Below, one piece after another: positions 1 to 7,694 of a stretch of 32,623 nt of DNA. A model generated the notes under the pieces. That model was not told the origin of the DNA and did not search any database. It saw nothing but the letters and a program-made list of their open reading frames with translations. This stretch comes from VBAS01 sp964508655 (lineage in GTDB: Bacteria; Bacteroidota; Bacteroidia; Chitinophagales; Chitinophagaceae): assembly GCA_964508655.1 (NCBI GenBank), contig CAZDUO010000040.1:1-32623 (forward strand), written 5' to 3'. The translations under genes and the position numbers were made by a program. Positions within the stretch are counted from its first letter, which is position 1; every line of letters starts with the position of its first letter.

Positions 1-208
1 CGGCGGAACATTTTTTTCTACTGATGTTTTTCCAAAATGGCTCAAGAGCATTGCCGATGTGATGCCGCTGAAACACATGAATGATGCCATGCGCAGCGTG
101 GCGTTTGAAGGTGCTCATCTCAACGATTGCCTGAAGCAAATCGGGATACTTGCCCTGTGGGGCGTGGCGGTGTATGTGGTGGCGATTAAAGTGTTCAGGT
201 GGGAGTAA
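1..208 (+). CDS. ABC-2 type transporter permease, C-terminal end (partial)
   Basis: Only the last 68 codons are in the window (reading frame begins at base 2). The peptide contains TDVFPKWLKSIADVMPLKHM followed by an amphipathic stretch and a final hydrophobic helix (ILALWGVAVYVVAIKVF), ending in FRWE. The FP-W-L ... PL-H motif followed by one last TM helix is the usual C-terminus of ABC-2 membrane subunits, which form the channel of ABC exporters in the inner membrane. The substrate cannot be told. The ATPase subunit, if it is adjacent, would lie to the left. The gene is followed by the repeat-rich interval 209-491. Confidence 0.75.
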   Translation, partial: GGTFFSTDVFPKWLKSIADVMPLKHMNDAMRSVAFEGAHLNDCLKQIGILALWGVAVYVVAIKVFRWE

Positions 209-212
209 AAGG

Positions 213-240
213 TTTTTAGTTTATAGTTTATAGTTTTCTG
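213..240 (+). repeat. Heptad tandem repeat, TTTATAG type (4 units)
   Basis: Four consecutive 7-bp units begin 4 nt after the permease stop codon: TTTTTAG, TTTATAG, TTTATAG, TTTTCTG. Two are identical and the outer two are diverged. It is the first of three heptad arrays in the same gene-free interval. Confidence 0.7.
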
Positions 241-305
241 ACCTTCGAAGCTCCGAACATTTGGGGGCGCAAGAGGGAGAATCAATAGGTGTTCGGATGG
301 TGGTT

Positions 306-397
306 GGATGTAGGATGTCTTGTAATCCAATACGGGTGTAAATAATTCTCAAGCAAATCCGGCATCTGACCTCGGACATCCGACATCAGACATCAGA
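306..397 (+). repeat. Heptad tandem repeats, CATCNGA type, in both orientations
   Basis: Five 7-bp units lie in tandem at 363-397: CATCTGA, CCTCGGA, CATCCGA, CATCAGA, CATCAGA. The inverse orientation occurs upstream at 306-319 (GGATGTA, GGATGTC). GGATGTC at 313-319 pairs exactly with GACATCC at 375-381, and the pairing extends with one mismatch, so a long hairpin with a loop of about 55 nt is possible. There is no coding potential here. Confidence 0.65.
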
Positions 398-457
398 CCC
401 TCCTTCGCTGATTTGTGCATTGAAGATTTAGCGAACCTGGATGCTACGGAGGGCAGG

Positions 458-485
458 CTTCTGACTACTGAATACTGACTTCTGA
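458..485 (+). repeat. Heptad tandem repeat, CTTCTGA type (4 units)
   Basis: Four consecutive 7-bp units are present: CTTCTGA, CTACTGA, ATACTGA, CTTCTGA. The array ends 6 nt before the ATG at 492, so it occupies the leader and ribosome-binding area of the SRPBCC-like gene. With the other two arrays it accounts for most visible structure in 209-491; I see no gene in that interval. Confidence 0.7.
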
Positions 486-491
486 AAAAAT

Positions 492-1007
492 ATGCGTGCA
501 TTAAAATTAGCCATACTGAGTTTTGTTTTTCTCTTCCTGCTGATGACGGCGTTTTCGCTATTAATTCCTTCCAATATCAGGATTTCAAAAGCGGTGAATG
601 TAATGGCCCGGGATGAAATGGTTTTTCATTATGTGGCCGATTTGCCTGCCTGGAAACAATGGCACCCGGCGCTGAGGGAGCTGCCGGAAAATGAAATTAT
701 TGTTTTACAAAACGGGGATTTGAGAATAAAAGATAATACCATCATCCTGCTTGAAAAAAAGCCGGATGAAATAATTACCGAACTGAAAAAAGACAGGGGC
801 CGGCCGGTAATCAGCGGTATTAAGCTGCTGCATCATGCCGGGAGTGATTCACTTACCCTACAGTGGTACATGAATTTCAGGCTGCGCTGGTACCCGTGGG
901 AGAAATTCAAATCGCTGCTTTATGAAAATATTTACGGCGTGCAGATGGAGCAGGGGCTCAGCAACCTGAAAGCGCTGCTGGAAGAAAACCATTCGTCATT
1001 AAACTGA
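492..1007 (+). CDS. SRPBCC-like membrane-anchored protein
   Basis: 171 residues. An N-terminal hydrophobic helix (about 5-26, LAILSFVFLFLLMTAFSLLI) anchors it in the inner membrane. The rest fits the SRPBCC (START/polyketide-cyclase-like) layout common in this phylum: after the helix comes 'SNIRISKAVNV' (a first strand of the RSI-V-I type), then 'FHYVADLPAWKQWHP', where the Trp/His-rich turn normally reads W-W-P, and a C-terminal amphipathic helix (MEQGLSNLKALLEEN). SRPBCC folds bind hydrophobic ligands; no catalytic residues or ligand can be assigned. The start is the first ATG after the heptad array; no clear Shine-Dalgarno is present. It is followed 51 bp later by the DUF2911 gene on the same strand. 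The family call rests on pattern, not on a search. Confidence 0.6.
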   Translation: MRALKLAILSFVFLFLLMTAFSLLIPSNIRISKAVNVMARDEMVFHYVADLPAWKQWHPALRELPENEIIVLQNGDLRIKDNTIILLEKKPDEIITELKKDRGRPVISGIKLLHHAGSDSLTLQWYMNFRLRWYPWEKFKSLLYENIYGVQMEQGLSNLKALLEENHSSLN

Positions 1008-1058
1008 CAAACTGTAAATTTCTGCTTTGTAATTTTAGCTTCTAAAAAATATTTTTTT

Positions 1059-1565
1059 ATGAAACAAACTATTCTGTGCATTGCAGCTTTTGTCAGTTTG
1101 ACTGCCTGCGGGCAAGGCGATAAATCAAAAAGACCGAGCCCGCCGGCCGTGGTTACTGAAACTACCGATTCCGGTGTTACCATTACCATTGATTACAGCC
1201 AGCCGTCGGTGAAAGGCCGTACTATAGGAAAAGAAATAGCCCCTTACGGAAAAGTATGGAGAACCGGTGCCAACGAAGCAACCGTTTTTGAAGTCAGTAA
1301 AGAAGTAAACATAGAAGGTCAGCCGCTGGCCGCAGGAAAGTATGGCCTGTACAGCATACCGGGTGAAGCAGAGTGGGTAATAATTTTTAATAAAACATGG
1401 AATCAATGGGGGACCAACTACAAAGAAGCAGATGATGCGTTGCGGGTAAAAGTGACTCCCGGTAAAACATCGGCCTTTACTGAAAAAATGACCTTTGCAA
1501 TCGGCAAGGATGGCAAGGTATCGCTGATGTGGGGCGATGTACAGGTTGATTTCAATGTGCAGTAA
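1059..1565 (+). CDS. DUF2911 family lipoprotein
   Basis: 168 residues. An SPII signal peptide with lipobox LTAC (Cys about residue 17) predicts a lipid-anchored envelope protein. The body has the DUF2911 hallmarks: 'ITIDYSQPSVKGRTI', 'PYGKVWRTGANEATVFEVSKEVNIEGQPLAAGKYGLYSIPG', then 'WVIIFNKTWNQWGTNYKEADDALRV'. The W-R-T-G-A-N-E and AGKYGLYSIP motifs are the strongest evidence. The family is abundant in Bacteroidota and has no established function. The stop codon lies only 3 nt from the end of the convergent anmK gene, leaving no room for a separate terminator. Confidence 0.9.
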   Translation: MKQTILCIAAFVSLTACGQGDKSKRPSPPAVVTETTDSGVTITIDYSQPSVKGRTIGKEIAPYGKVWRTGANEATVFEVSKEVNIEGQPLAAGKYGLYSIPGEAEWVIIFNKTWNQWGTNYKEADDALRVKVTPGKTSAFTEKMTFAIGKDGKVSLMWGDVQVDFNVQ

Positions 1566-1568
1566 TAC

Positions 1569-2768
1569 TTAAGCCGGGAAACTTATTTTACCCATCAGCA
1601 CCGAAGGCACTTTTGCTCTCCCGGCGCCCAAATTAATTTTTTCGCCGCAAACACATTCATTGGCAAGCAGTGCAAACAGCACTGCTTCCTTTGCATCCGG
1701 CGGTATGTGCAGCGCCCCGGTGGTTTCAAACTTTGCAGCCGGCAGTTGCTTCTGCAGGTTTTCCATCAGCAGCGGGTTGTGCATGCCGCCGCCGCTGGTA
1801 TAAACCGAAATGCTTTCATCCCCGGTTGTTCTTTTAATTGCTTCGGCAATCATATCGGCAGAAAAGCGATTGAGTGTGGCCATCACATCTTCCGGCGCTA
1901 AAGAAACTGTCCCCGATTTTTCCATTGCTGCTTGCAGGTAAGAAAGATTGAACAGCTCTGGCCCGATGGTTTTTGGAAACTCTTCTGAAAAGAAGGGATG
2001 ATTTTTCAGTTGCATCAAAAGCTCATGGTTGATTTTTCCTTTTCGGGCAATGGCTGCATCCGCGTCAATATATTTTCCCGGGAAATTTTTCTGCACATAA
2101 GCATCCATCATCGTATTGCCCGGTCCCACATCCGTACTGAACACTTTGGCAGCGTCCATACTGGCGGGCAGGTAAGTGAAGTTGGCAATGCCGCCGATGT
2201 TCAGCATGATTCTCGTTTCGCCTTTTTTAGAAAATAAAAGATAATCACCATACACAGCCAGCGGGGCGCCTTCGCCGCCGGCCGCAATATGCTTCTGCCT
2301 GAAATCGCTTACGGTGATGATGCCCGTGTGCACGGCAATATGATCGCCGTCGCCAATCTGCAAGGTAGCGTTTGGAAATTTTTCCCGCCTATGCAAAAAT
2401 TTTGGTGCGTGATAAATGGTTTGCCCATGGCTGGCAACCAGGTGCACTTCGTTTTTATCCATCTTCCATTTGCGCAGGCAATCATTTACAATAGCAGCAT
2501 GCTGAATAGCCACCCATGCATTCAGCAGGCAAACTTTTTCCAGGTCGGCATCACGGCGGCTGAAAACAGATTTCAGTTCTTCTTTAAAATCGGGTGAGTA
2601 AGCCACGGTTTCAAATTGCAGCAATCCTACCTGGGTGTTTGCGCCACTGCCTTTGATTTTACAAAGCGCCACATCCAACCCGTCGAACGAGGTGCCGCTC
2701 ATCAGGCCAATGATGATTTTTTCGGGCAGCGCTGAAATGCGGGCAAGCTTTTCAATATTGCTGTTCAT
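1569..2768 (-). CDS. anmK: Anhydro-N-acetylmuramic acid kinase
   Basis: 399 residues. AnmK cleaves and phosphorylates 1,6-anhydro-MurNAc to MurNAc-6-phosphate in cytosolic peptidoglycan recycling. The diagnostic N-terminal signature GLMSGTSFDGLDVAL is present, followed by 'ASHGQTIYHAP', the 'QIGDGDHIAVHTG' segment, 'MLNIGGIANFTYLP' and 'FSTDVGPGNTMMDAY', which carries the D-x-G-P-G-N motif and the likely catalytic Asp. The C-terminal half has the ASKHA-type 'VYTSGGGMHNPLLMENL'. The length is somewhat above the roughly 370 residues of the E. coli enzyme, within the range of the family. No murQ partner is visible. The gene is divergent from a DeoR-type regulator across 146 bp. Confidence 0.95.
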   Translation of the reverse strand: MNSNIEKLARISALPEKIIIGLMSGTSFDGLDVALCKIKGSGANTQVGLLQFETVAYSPDFKEELKSVFSRRDADLEKVCLLNAWVAIQHAAIVNDCLRKWKMDKNEVHLVASHGQTIYHAPKFLHRREKFPNATLQIGDGDHIAVHTGIITVSDFRQKHIAAGGEGAPLAVYGDYLLFSKKGETRIMLNIGGIANFTYLPASMDAAKVFSTDVGPGNTMMDAYVQKNFPGKYIDADAAIARKGKINHELLMQLKNHPFFSEEFPKTIGPELFNLSYLQAAMEKSGTVSLAPEDVMATLNRFSADMIAEAIKRTTGDESISVYTSGGGMHNPLLMENLQKQLPAAKFETTGALHIPPDAKEAVLFALLANECVCGEKINLGAGRAKVPSVLMGKISFPA

Positions 2769-2855
2769 GCAATAAATATAGGCACTAAAAGGGTTGCTGT
2801 GCAGGAACTGTATAATGAATGTTTGTGCGGGTTTTTCTTAAAAATGCTGCATTTA

Positions 2856-2889
2856 TTTGCCGGGTTTTAAAAAATCTGGTTTAGCTTCG
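2856..2889 (+). promoter_or_regulatory. Candidate -33/-7 promoter of the DeoR-type gene
   Basis: TTTG at 2856-2859 and TAGCTTCG at 2882-2889 resemble the Bacteroidota consensus TTTG / TAnnTTTG. The 22-nt spacer is at the long end of what is accepted and the -7 box has one mismatch. The ATG lies 25 nt downstream. Confidence 0.35.
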
Positions 2890-2914
2890 GATACCCAAAC
2901 AACCAGACGACCTT

Positions 2915-3661
2915 ATGCTGAAAAAGGAGAGACAGGAGTTTATACTCAGGGAAATAAACCTGCATAACAAGGTGCTGACATCCGACCTCTGCGAGGCAAT
3001 CAACGTTTCGGAAGACACCATACGCCGCGACCTGGCCGAGCTGGCCGAAACGGGAGAAATAATTAAAGTGCACGGTGGCGCCCTTTCCAGGTCATTTCAT
3101 GTTTCATTTCAAGCCAACGGTGTTTATTCGCATGATAAAAAGAAACTGATTGCCCAGAAAGCCGTGACGCTGATTCGCGACGGGATGTTTGTGTTGACCA
3201 CCGGCGGCACTACCATCATCGAGCTGGCCAAGGCATTGCCGCAGCATCTGCGGGCCACTTTTTTCACAGGCAGCCTGCCGGCAGCAATTGAATATATTCA
3301 GCACCCCGCTATCGACGTCATTTTTATCGGCGACCGTATTTCCAAAAATTCAAAAATCACCGTGGGCGGCGATGCCATCACCAAAATAAAGCAAATACAT
3401 GCCGATATCTGTTTTCTCGGCATCAATGCCATTGATGTGGAGCACGGCCTTACCGATAACGACTGGGACGTGGTACAGGTGAAGAAGGCTATGATACAGA
3501 CATCGAAAAAAGTAGCCGTGCTCACCATTGCCGAAAAAGTAAATACGCAGCAAAAAATAAAAGTGGCCGACCTGGATGAGCTGGATATAATGGTGACAGA
3601 AATGAATCCTTCCGAGAGTATTTTTAAACCCTACAAAGAAAAAGGCATGCAGATTTTGTAA
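2915..3661 (+). CDS. DeoR/GlpR-family transcriptional regulator
   Basis: 248 residues. The N-terminus is a DeoR helix-turn-helix: 'MLKKERQEFILREINLHNKVLTSDLCEAINVSEDTIRRDLAELAETGEIIKVHGGAL' carries the family signature (S-x-D-T-I-R-R-D-L at about 32-40 and the HGGAL end). The remainder is the DeoRC sensor domain, with 'TTGGTTIIELAKALP', 'FFTGSLPAAIEYIQHP', 'FIGDRISKNSKITVGGDA' and 'FLGINAIDVEHGLTDND'. Members repress sugar or amino-sugar operons and are released by a phosphorylated sugar. Its divergent partner is anmK, so a link to amino-sugar recycling is plausible but only inferred. The last codons lie in a stem-loop (3644-3671). Confidence 0.9.
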   Translation: MLKKERQEFILREINLHNKVLTSDLCEAINVSEDTIRRDLAELAETGEIIKVHGGALSRSFHVSFQANGVYSHDKKKLIAQKAVTLIRDGMFVLTTGGTTIIELAKALPQHLRATFFTGSLPAAIEYIQHPAIDVIFIGDRISKNSKITVGGDAITKIKQIHADICFLGINAIDVEHGLTDNDWDVVQVKKAMIQTSKKVAVLTIAEKVNTQQKIKVADLDELDIMVTEMNPSESIFKPYKEKGMQIL

Positions 3662-3671
3662 GTTGCATGCC
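3644..3671 (+). terminator. Stem-loop at the end of the DeoR-type gene
   Basis: GGCATGCA (3644-3651) and TGCATGCC (3664-3671) form a perfect 8-bp stem with a 12-nt loop that contains the stop codon (3659-3661). It sits between two converging genes, which suits a bidirectional terminator, but no clear U-tract follows on either strand. Confidence 0.4.
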
Positions 3672-3691
3672 CCGGATTATCACAAGTAAAT

Positions 3692-5458
3692 TTATTGTCG
3701 CCGCACCCTGAAGCTGGCTGTCACTGTATGCAATGCATTGTTGGCAAGCTCCCTTATCTGCCCGCTCAGGTTTCCTTCGATAAACTGCCCGGGCGCACCA
3801 TACGTTGTAAACGTAACATTAAATGGCAGTACAAGCGCTACCGGGTCGTATTGATTCACCGTTAAAAATTGCAATGGAAAAGTACCAACTGCTGCACCCT
3901 GTGTATAAAAGCTGATATTGATATTGGGCTGGCTGATGCGGAAACCAAAAACTGCTGTAGCCTGCTGTGTTGTACCGTTGGCGCCATAAGTGGTAATGGA
4001 GTCGCTGGCATTGGCAGTGCTCAGGCTGAAATTGCTGCCGTCAACGGAATAATCAATATAGCTGACCGATGAAGTGCCGCATGCAGCAATGCTGCCGGTA
4101 TTCAGTGTGCCGGTGGTGGCGGTACCGGTCCATGCATTGCTTTGCTGGTTGGCTGCATTATCTATAGCTATCACTTCCACTGTCACACTGCTGTTGGTGC
4201 AGCGGGTAATGGTAAGTGAAAAATTACCATTGCTGATGGGTTTGTTGTATAAAATTCCATCCACATAAATTAAAGCATTGCCATTGGTTACCGGCTGATT
4301 GCTGCAGGTGACGGCGCTGCCTGTAATCTGCAATGAGCTAACCGGCGGAATAGTGACCGTGATGGTGCCAAGATTTGTATTGGAACTGAACGGCCCGATG
4401 TTTTGTGAATACACAGGCTGATTGCAGGTATTCATCACTTCGAGCATCAGTGGTTCATTTTTTGGTACCAGCCCGCCCACATGCCCGGCCGAATCGGTAT
4501 AGCCGTAGCTGGAGCCGCCGTTATTCAACCTTGTAATTTTTACAAGCGTAAATGGCAATGGCCCTTCAGCCGTCACGATAGTCATTTCAAGATACATGGT
4601 GGGAATGCTGATGTCGCAGTTCCAGAACGAAAAATGGGTGACATCGCCTTCGAAGTAATCACCTGATTTTGATGCGCTGCCTTCTTCTTTCCACAGGCCG
4701 GTTGTTTCATCAATTGACCACAGTGCAATGGCAGAAGGCGCCGTAGCACGGAGTGATGAAGGAATGGTAAACCTGAGTTTGGCTGTTTTGCCACTGGCTA
4801 TTTGCAGTTGTTCGCCGCCGCTGCCTTCCAGCTCCACGGCCAGCATGCCGTACGATTTCAGCAGCACACGGTAATTGTTTGCATCGTTTGCCTGGAAACT
4901 TCCGGGCACAGCTTGTGCAATATCAGGCGATGTGGGATCAATGACGGCTGCATACACTTTTACACTGCCGGTGTATGGCTGATTACTTGATTTTACCACA
5001 ACAGAAGATGCTGGCATCGTGATACGGGAATTATCAGCCAGGCTTACACTGCCACCTGTGGCTGCATCAATTGTGCCGGCAAGTATTTTGGGTACCAGTT
5101 TCACTTTTACAAAATTCACAGCATTGGCTGATGCTGAAAAAGTGCGGAAGGCTTTGAAATAACCGCTTTTTTCTACCGTCACCAGGGCGGCGTATTTATC
5201 AAGCTGAATATTGTCGAAGCGAAAGAGCCCCCGGTTGTCAGTAATTGCGGTGCTGCTTCCCGATTTTACCATGGCGCCGCCCACGGCATTGTTGTTTTCA
5301 TCCACTACCTTGCCGCTGAGGCTTGCCTGCACCGGGCTTGGATTAATGACGGTGCCCGGAACGGTAACCGGGCTATCTGTTTTTATTTCTCTCTGGCACG
5401 ATAAGATGGAAATTAAAACAAGCAGGCTGCTGAGCAGGCGGGATACTAATATTCTCAT
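3692..5458 (-). CDS. Large lipoprotein with carboxypeptidase-regulatory-like domain
   Basis: 588 residues from the chosen ATG at 5458, which begins MRILVSRLLSSLLVLISILSC, a clean SPII signal with lipobox ending at Cys 21; an upstream in-frame ATG (5551) would bury this signal behind 31 residues. Residues about 46-125 form a CarboxypepD_reg-like beta-sandwich ('SLSGKVVDENNNAVGGAMVKS ... TDNRGLFRFDNIQLDKYAALVTVEKSGYFK'). A region resembling lipoprotein beta-rich modules follows, with 'SIDETTGLWKEEGSASKSGDYFEGDVTHFSFWNCD', and the C-terminal third is Ser/Thr-rich with repeated beta-strand patterns. It is probably exposed on the cell surface or in the periplasm; no catalytic motif is seen. It is divergent from the ECF sigma gene across 121 bp, so co-regulation is possible. 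Confidence 0.8.
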   Translation of the reverse strand: MRILVSRLLSSLLVLISILSCQREIKTDSPVTVPGTVINPSPVQASLSGKVVDENNNAVGGAMVKSGSSTAITDNRGLFRFDNIQLDKYAALVTVEKSGYFKAFRTFSASANAVNFVKVKLVPKILAGTIDAATGGSVSLADNSRITMPASSVVVKSSNQPYTGSVKVYAAVIDPTSPDIAQAVPGSFQANDANNYRVLLKSYGMLAVELEGSGGEQLQIASGKTAKLRFTIPSSLRATAPSAIALWSIDETTGLWKEEGSASKSGDYFEGDVTHFSFWNCDISIPTMYLEMTIVTAEGPLPFTLVKITRLNNGGSSYGYTDSAGHVGGLVPKNEPLMLEVMNTCNQPVYSQNIGPFSSNTNLGTITVTIPPVSSLQITGSAVTCSNQPVTNGNALIYVDGILYNKPISNGNFSLTITRCTNSSVTVEVIAIDNAANQQSNAWTGTATTGTLNTGSIAACGTSSVSYIDYSVDGSNFSLSTANASDSITTYGANGTTQQATAVFGFRISQPNINISFYTQGAAVGTFPLQFLTVNQYDPVALVLPFNVTFTTYGAPGQFIEGNLSGQIRELANNALHTVTASFRVRRQ

Positions 5459-5533
5459 AGCAGGAATTTTCGGTTGGTAAATATAAACAAGGCCTGTGAC
5501 CGGCAGAATAAAAAATAGTTTAAAAAAACCGAT

Positions 5534-5560
5534 GCAACGATGTATATACAACCGTTGTCA
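5534..5560 (+). promoter_or_regulatory. Candidate ECF-sigma promoter upstream of the sigma gene
   Basis: GCAACG (5534-5539), 13 nt, then CGTTGTCA (5553-5560), ending 19 nt before the ATG at 5580. The AAC in the upstream box and CGT/GTC in the downstream box fit the general architecture of ECF promoters. The identical element with the same spacing occurs at 7695-7721 before the LVIVD gene. CAACG and CGTTG also form an inverted repeat around a palindromic core (TGTATATACA, 5541-5550), so an operator is the alternative reading. Confidence 0.6.
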
Positions 5561-5579
5561 GAGCAGATGAGGAAGCGTA

Positions 5580-6143
5580 ATGGATTATAATAAACTGGTG
5601 AAAGATTGTATCAGGGAAGTACCTGCTGCCCAGCGGCAGTTGTATGATCATTTTGCCGAAACGATGCTGGGAGTTTGTTACCGCTACACCAAATCAATGC
5701 AGGATGCCGAAGATGTGCTGCAGGACGGGTTTGTAAAAGTGTTCAGAAACCTGCGGCAGTATAAATACGAAGGTGAGCTGGGCGCCTGGATACGCCGCAT
5801 CATGGTGACCACGGCCTTGAATTTTCTGAAAAAAAATTCCCGTTATAATCATGAGTTTTCTTTTGAAAACGAAAACCTGCACCCGGTGGCGGATGATAAT
5901 CCTGAAATTAAACTGGCAGGTAAAGAACTGGCTGACCTTATCAGGCAATTGCCCGTGGGCTACCAGACTATCTTCAACCTGCATGCCGTGGAAGGCTACA
6001 GTCATGTGGAAATAGGAAAGATGCTGGGCATAAATGAAGGCACGTCCCGTTCGCAGTATGCAAGGGCAAGGGCCTTGCTGATAAGCTGGATCAGGAAAAA
6101 CAATGAAATCAATCTTAAAACTGGTGCATATGCCGGAAAATGA
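5580..6143 (+). CDS. ECF (sigma-70 family) RNA polymerase sigma factor
   Basis: 187 residues with the two-domain ECF layout. Region 2 covers about 20-92 ('LYDHFAETMLGVCYRYTKSMQDAEDVLQDGFVKVFRNLRQYKYEGELGAWIRRIMVTTALNFLKK'), with the D-A-E-D-V-L-Q-D-x-F-x-K-V-F core-binding motif. Region 4 covers about 125-178 ('IRQLPVGYQTIFNLHAVEGYSHVEIGKMLGINEGTSRSQYARARALL'), the -35-recognising helix-turn-helix. It has no fused anti-sigma domain. The next gene starts inside it (40-nt overlap with the first ATG, 14 nt with the second), a strong sign of translational coupling with a sigma/anti-sigma partner. It probably transcribes itself and the LVIVD operon, given the matching promoter elements. Confidence 0.93.
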   Translation: MDYNKLVKDCIREVPAAQRQLYDHFAETMLGVCYRYTKSMQDAEDVLQDGFVKVFRNLRQYKYEGELGAWIRRIMVTTALNFLKKNSRYNHEFSFENENLHPVADDNPEIKLAGKELADLIRQLPVGYQTIFNLHAVEGYSHVEIGKMLGINEGTSRSQYARARALLISWIRKNNEINLKTGAYAGK

Positions 6144-7638
6144 ATTTGAGAAAAAAGTTTCTTCCGAACTGCAAGGGCTCAGGCTGAAGCCCTCGGATGT
6201 CGTGTGGCAGAAAGTGGAAGAAAGAATCCGCAGGAAAAAAAGGAGAAAGGTTTTCTTCATCCTCTTTTTTGCCGGTCTTGCTTTGCTGGGCTGGTGGCAG
6301 TGGGATAATTTTTTTGGCGAAAAGAAAACTGTCCTTGTGAAAACTGAAACCCCGGCAGAAAAGAAAGAAACGCCGGTTGAAAAAACCGGAACTCTGTCTT
6401 TACCGGAAAATAATATGGAAGCCGAACCGTTACTACCGACTGTGAAGAATGAAAGTCCGGTATTGCCAGAAACAGGCAAAGAAAAATTGAGTGCAGCAAA
6501 AGAAATTCTAACAATTAAAGAACCGTCCCAGGGTAAAAAGATTGCTGCAACAGGTAAGGAGAAACAAAAACCAGTATCTGCAGAAAAAGTTTCAGCGGTT
6601 AAAGAAAAGCCGGTTTCCCCAAATCTGCCCGTTGTTAAATCTGAAACCGAAAAACAGAACCAGGTTTTGACAAAGAAAGATGAGGAAGTTAAGAAAGTGC
6701 TTGTTGAAGAAAAGGAAGCGGTAAAGATTGAACCCATCCCTGCCGACACAGTTGTGGTAAAAGCAGTTAAGGAAACAAAAGAAGAACAGAAAATTGAAGC
6801 ACAGGAAAAAGCTGAAACCCCCAAAGCAGACCCGCTTGTTCAAAATGAAATGAAAACGGATACCGCAGCAGTCATTCCACCCGTTCAGCCTTTAGCCCGA
6901 ATCAAAAAATGGAAATGGGGAGTTCACATTTCACCCGGTATTTCCATGATGAATGAAAACTTTTTTTCTTTTAACCTGCAAAAAAGTGCCGAGCTGAGTT
7001 CCGGCACAGGTTCGCCCGGCAGTGGAGCGGGTAACCGTCCTGTTCCACCATCGGAAAGTAAAGCCGGCTTTGCCATCCGGCTTGGCGGGTTTATGCAGCG
7101 GAATATTTCATCACAAAACAGTTTTTCATTTGGCTTGCAGTATGGTTATTACAGCGACCGGACGAGAATTGGAAGCAGCAGGGATTCGTTGCGGAACTAC
7201 AGCAACCAGCTTGCCGGCCTGCAGGATGCCTCTTTTGTTTACAATGCCGGCCGCGACACAGCAAAATTTTATACCAATCGCTATCACTTCATCGAATTGC
7301 CTTTGCGGTTTCGATGGCGGCTGAATAAAAATGAAAACTATCCCCTGTCGTGGGATGTCGGCTTATCCATCAGCCGGCTGATTGCAGCCAAAGCTCTTGT
7401 TTACGATACATCGTTTGGCGGCATTTATTATAACAGCAATAAATTTTTAAACAAAACGCAGTTCAGCCTTTCTACCGGTTTTAGCTGTACGCTTATAAGC
7501 AAGTCCCATGTGCAGTGGACTATCGGCCCGCTGGCAGATATTCATGTAAACAGCCTGCTGAATAACCCGTTGGAAAAAAAGAAATACCTGCTGTTTACCG
7601 GTATCAAAACCTCGGTTAGTTTTTCTTCAAAAAAATAA
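6103..7638 (+). CDS. Candidate dual-membrane-spanning anti-sigma factor with C-terminal OM beta-barrel
   Basis: 511 residues. The order is: cytoplasmic N-terminal segment 1-49 ('MPENEFEKKVSSELQGLRLKPSDVVWQKVEERI'), one TM helix at about 50-66, a ~200-residue linker (71-266) very rich in Lys, Glu, Pro and Thr with no visible fold, and from about 268 an outer-membrane beta-barrel of the OMP_b-brl type ('WKWGVHISPGISMM', 'AIRLGGFMQRN', 'FSFGLQYGYYSDRT', 'LPLRFRWRLNKN', 'TGIKTSVSFSSKK'). Such a chain would cross both membranes. It matches the dual-membrane-spanning anti-sigma (Dma) architecture known from Bacteroides, and it overlaps the ECF sigma gene. The ATG at 6103 has an AGGA eight nt upstream; the ATG at 6130 (MPENEF) gives a more typical N-terminus and may be the true start. 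Confidence 0.8.
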   Translation: MKSILKLVHMPENEFEKKVSSELQGLRLKPSDVVWQKVEERIRRKKRRKVFFILFFAGLALLGWWQWDNFFGEKKTVLVKTETPAEKKETPVEKTGTLSLPENNMEAEPLLPTVKNESPVLPETGKEKLSAAKEILTIKEPSQGKKIAATGKEKQKPVSAEKVSAVKEKPVSPNLPVVKSETEKQNQVLTKKDEEVKKVLVEEKEAVKIEPIPADTVVVKAVKETKEEQKIEAQEKAETPKADPLVQNEMKTDTAAVIPPVQPLARIKKWKWGVHISPGISMMNENFFSFNLQKSAELSSGTGSPGSGAGNRPVPPSESKAGFAIRLGGFMQRNISSQNSFSFGLQYGYYSDRTRIGSSRDSLRNYSNQLAGLQDASFVYNAGRDTAKFYTNRYHFIELPLRFRWRLNKNENYPLSWDVGLSISRLIAAKALVYDTSFGGIYYNSNKFLNKTQFSLSTGFSCTLISKSHVQWTIGPLADIHVNSLLNNPLEKKKYLLFTGIKTSVSFSSKK

Positions 7639-7694
7639 TGCACGGCGGGGCTTGATGTTTTTTAAAACCGGGAAAAAAAATCTGTTGCGGCAAG

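Noticed and set aside
213..485. CRISPR array
   Set aside because: Units are 7 bp without spacers and no cas genes are near.
5694..6824. A 376-codon open frame on the minus strand
   Set aside because: It lies antisense to the ECF sigma and anti-sigma genes, its product is almost only Ser/Phe/Thr, and it arises from the Lys/Glu-rich codons of the opposite strand.
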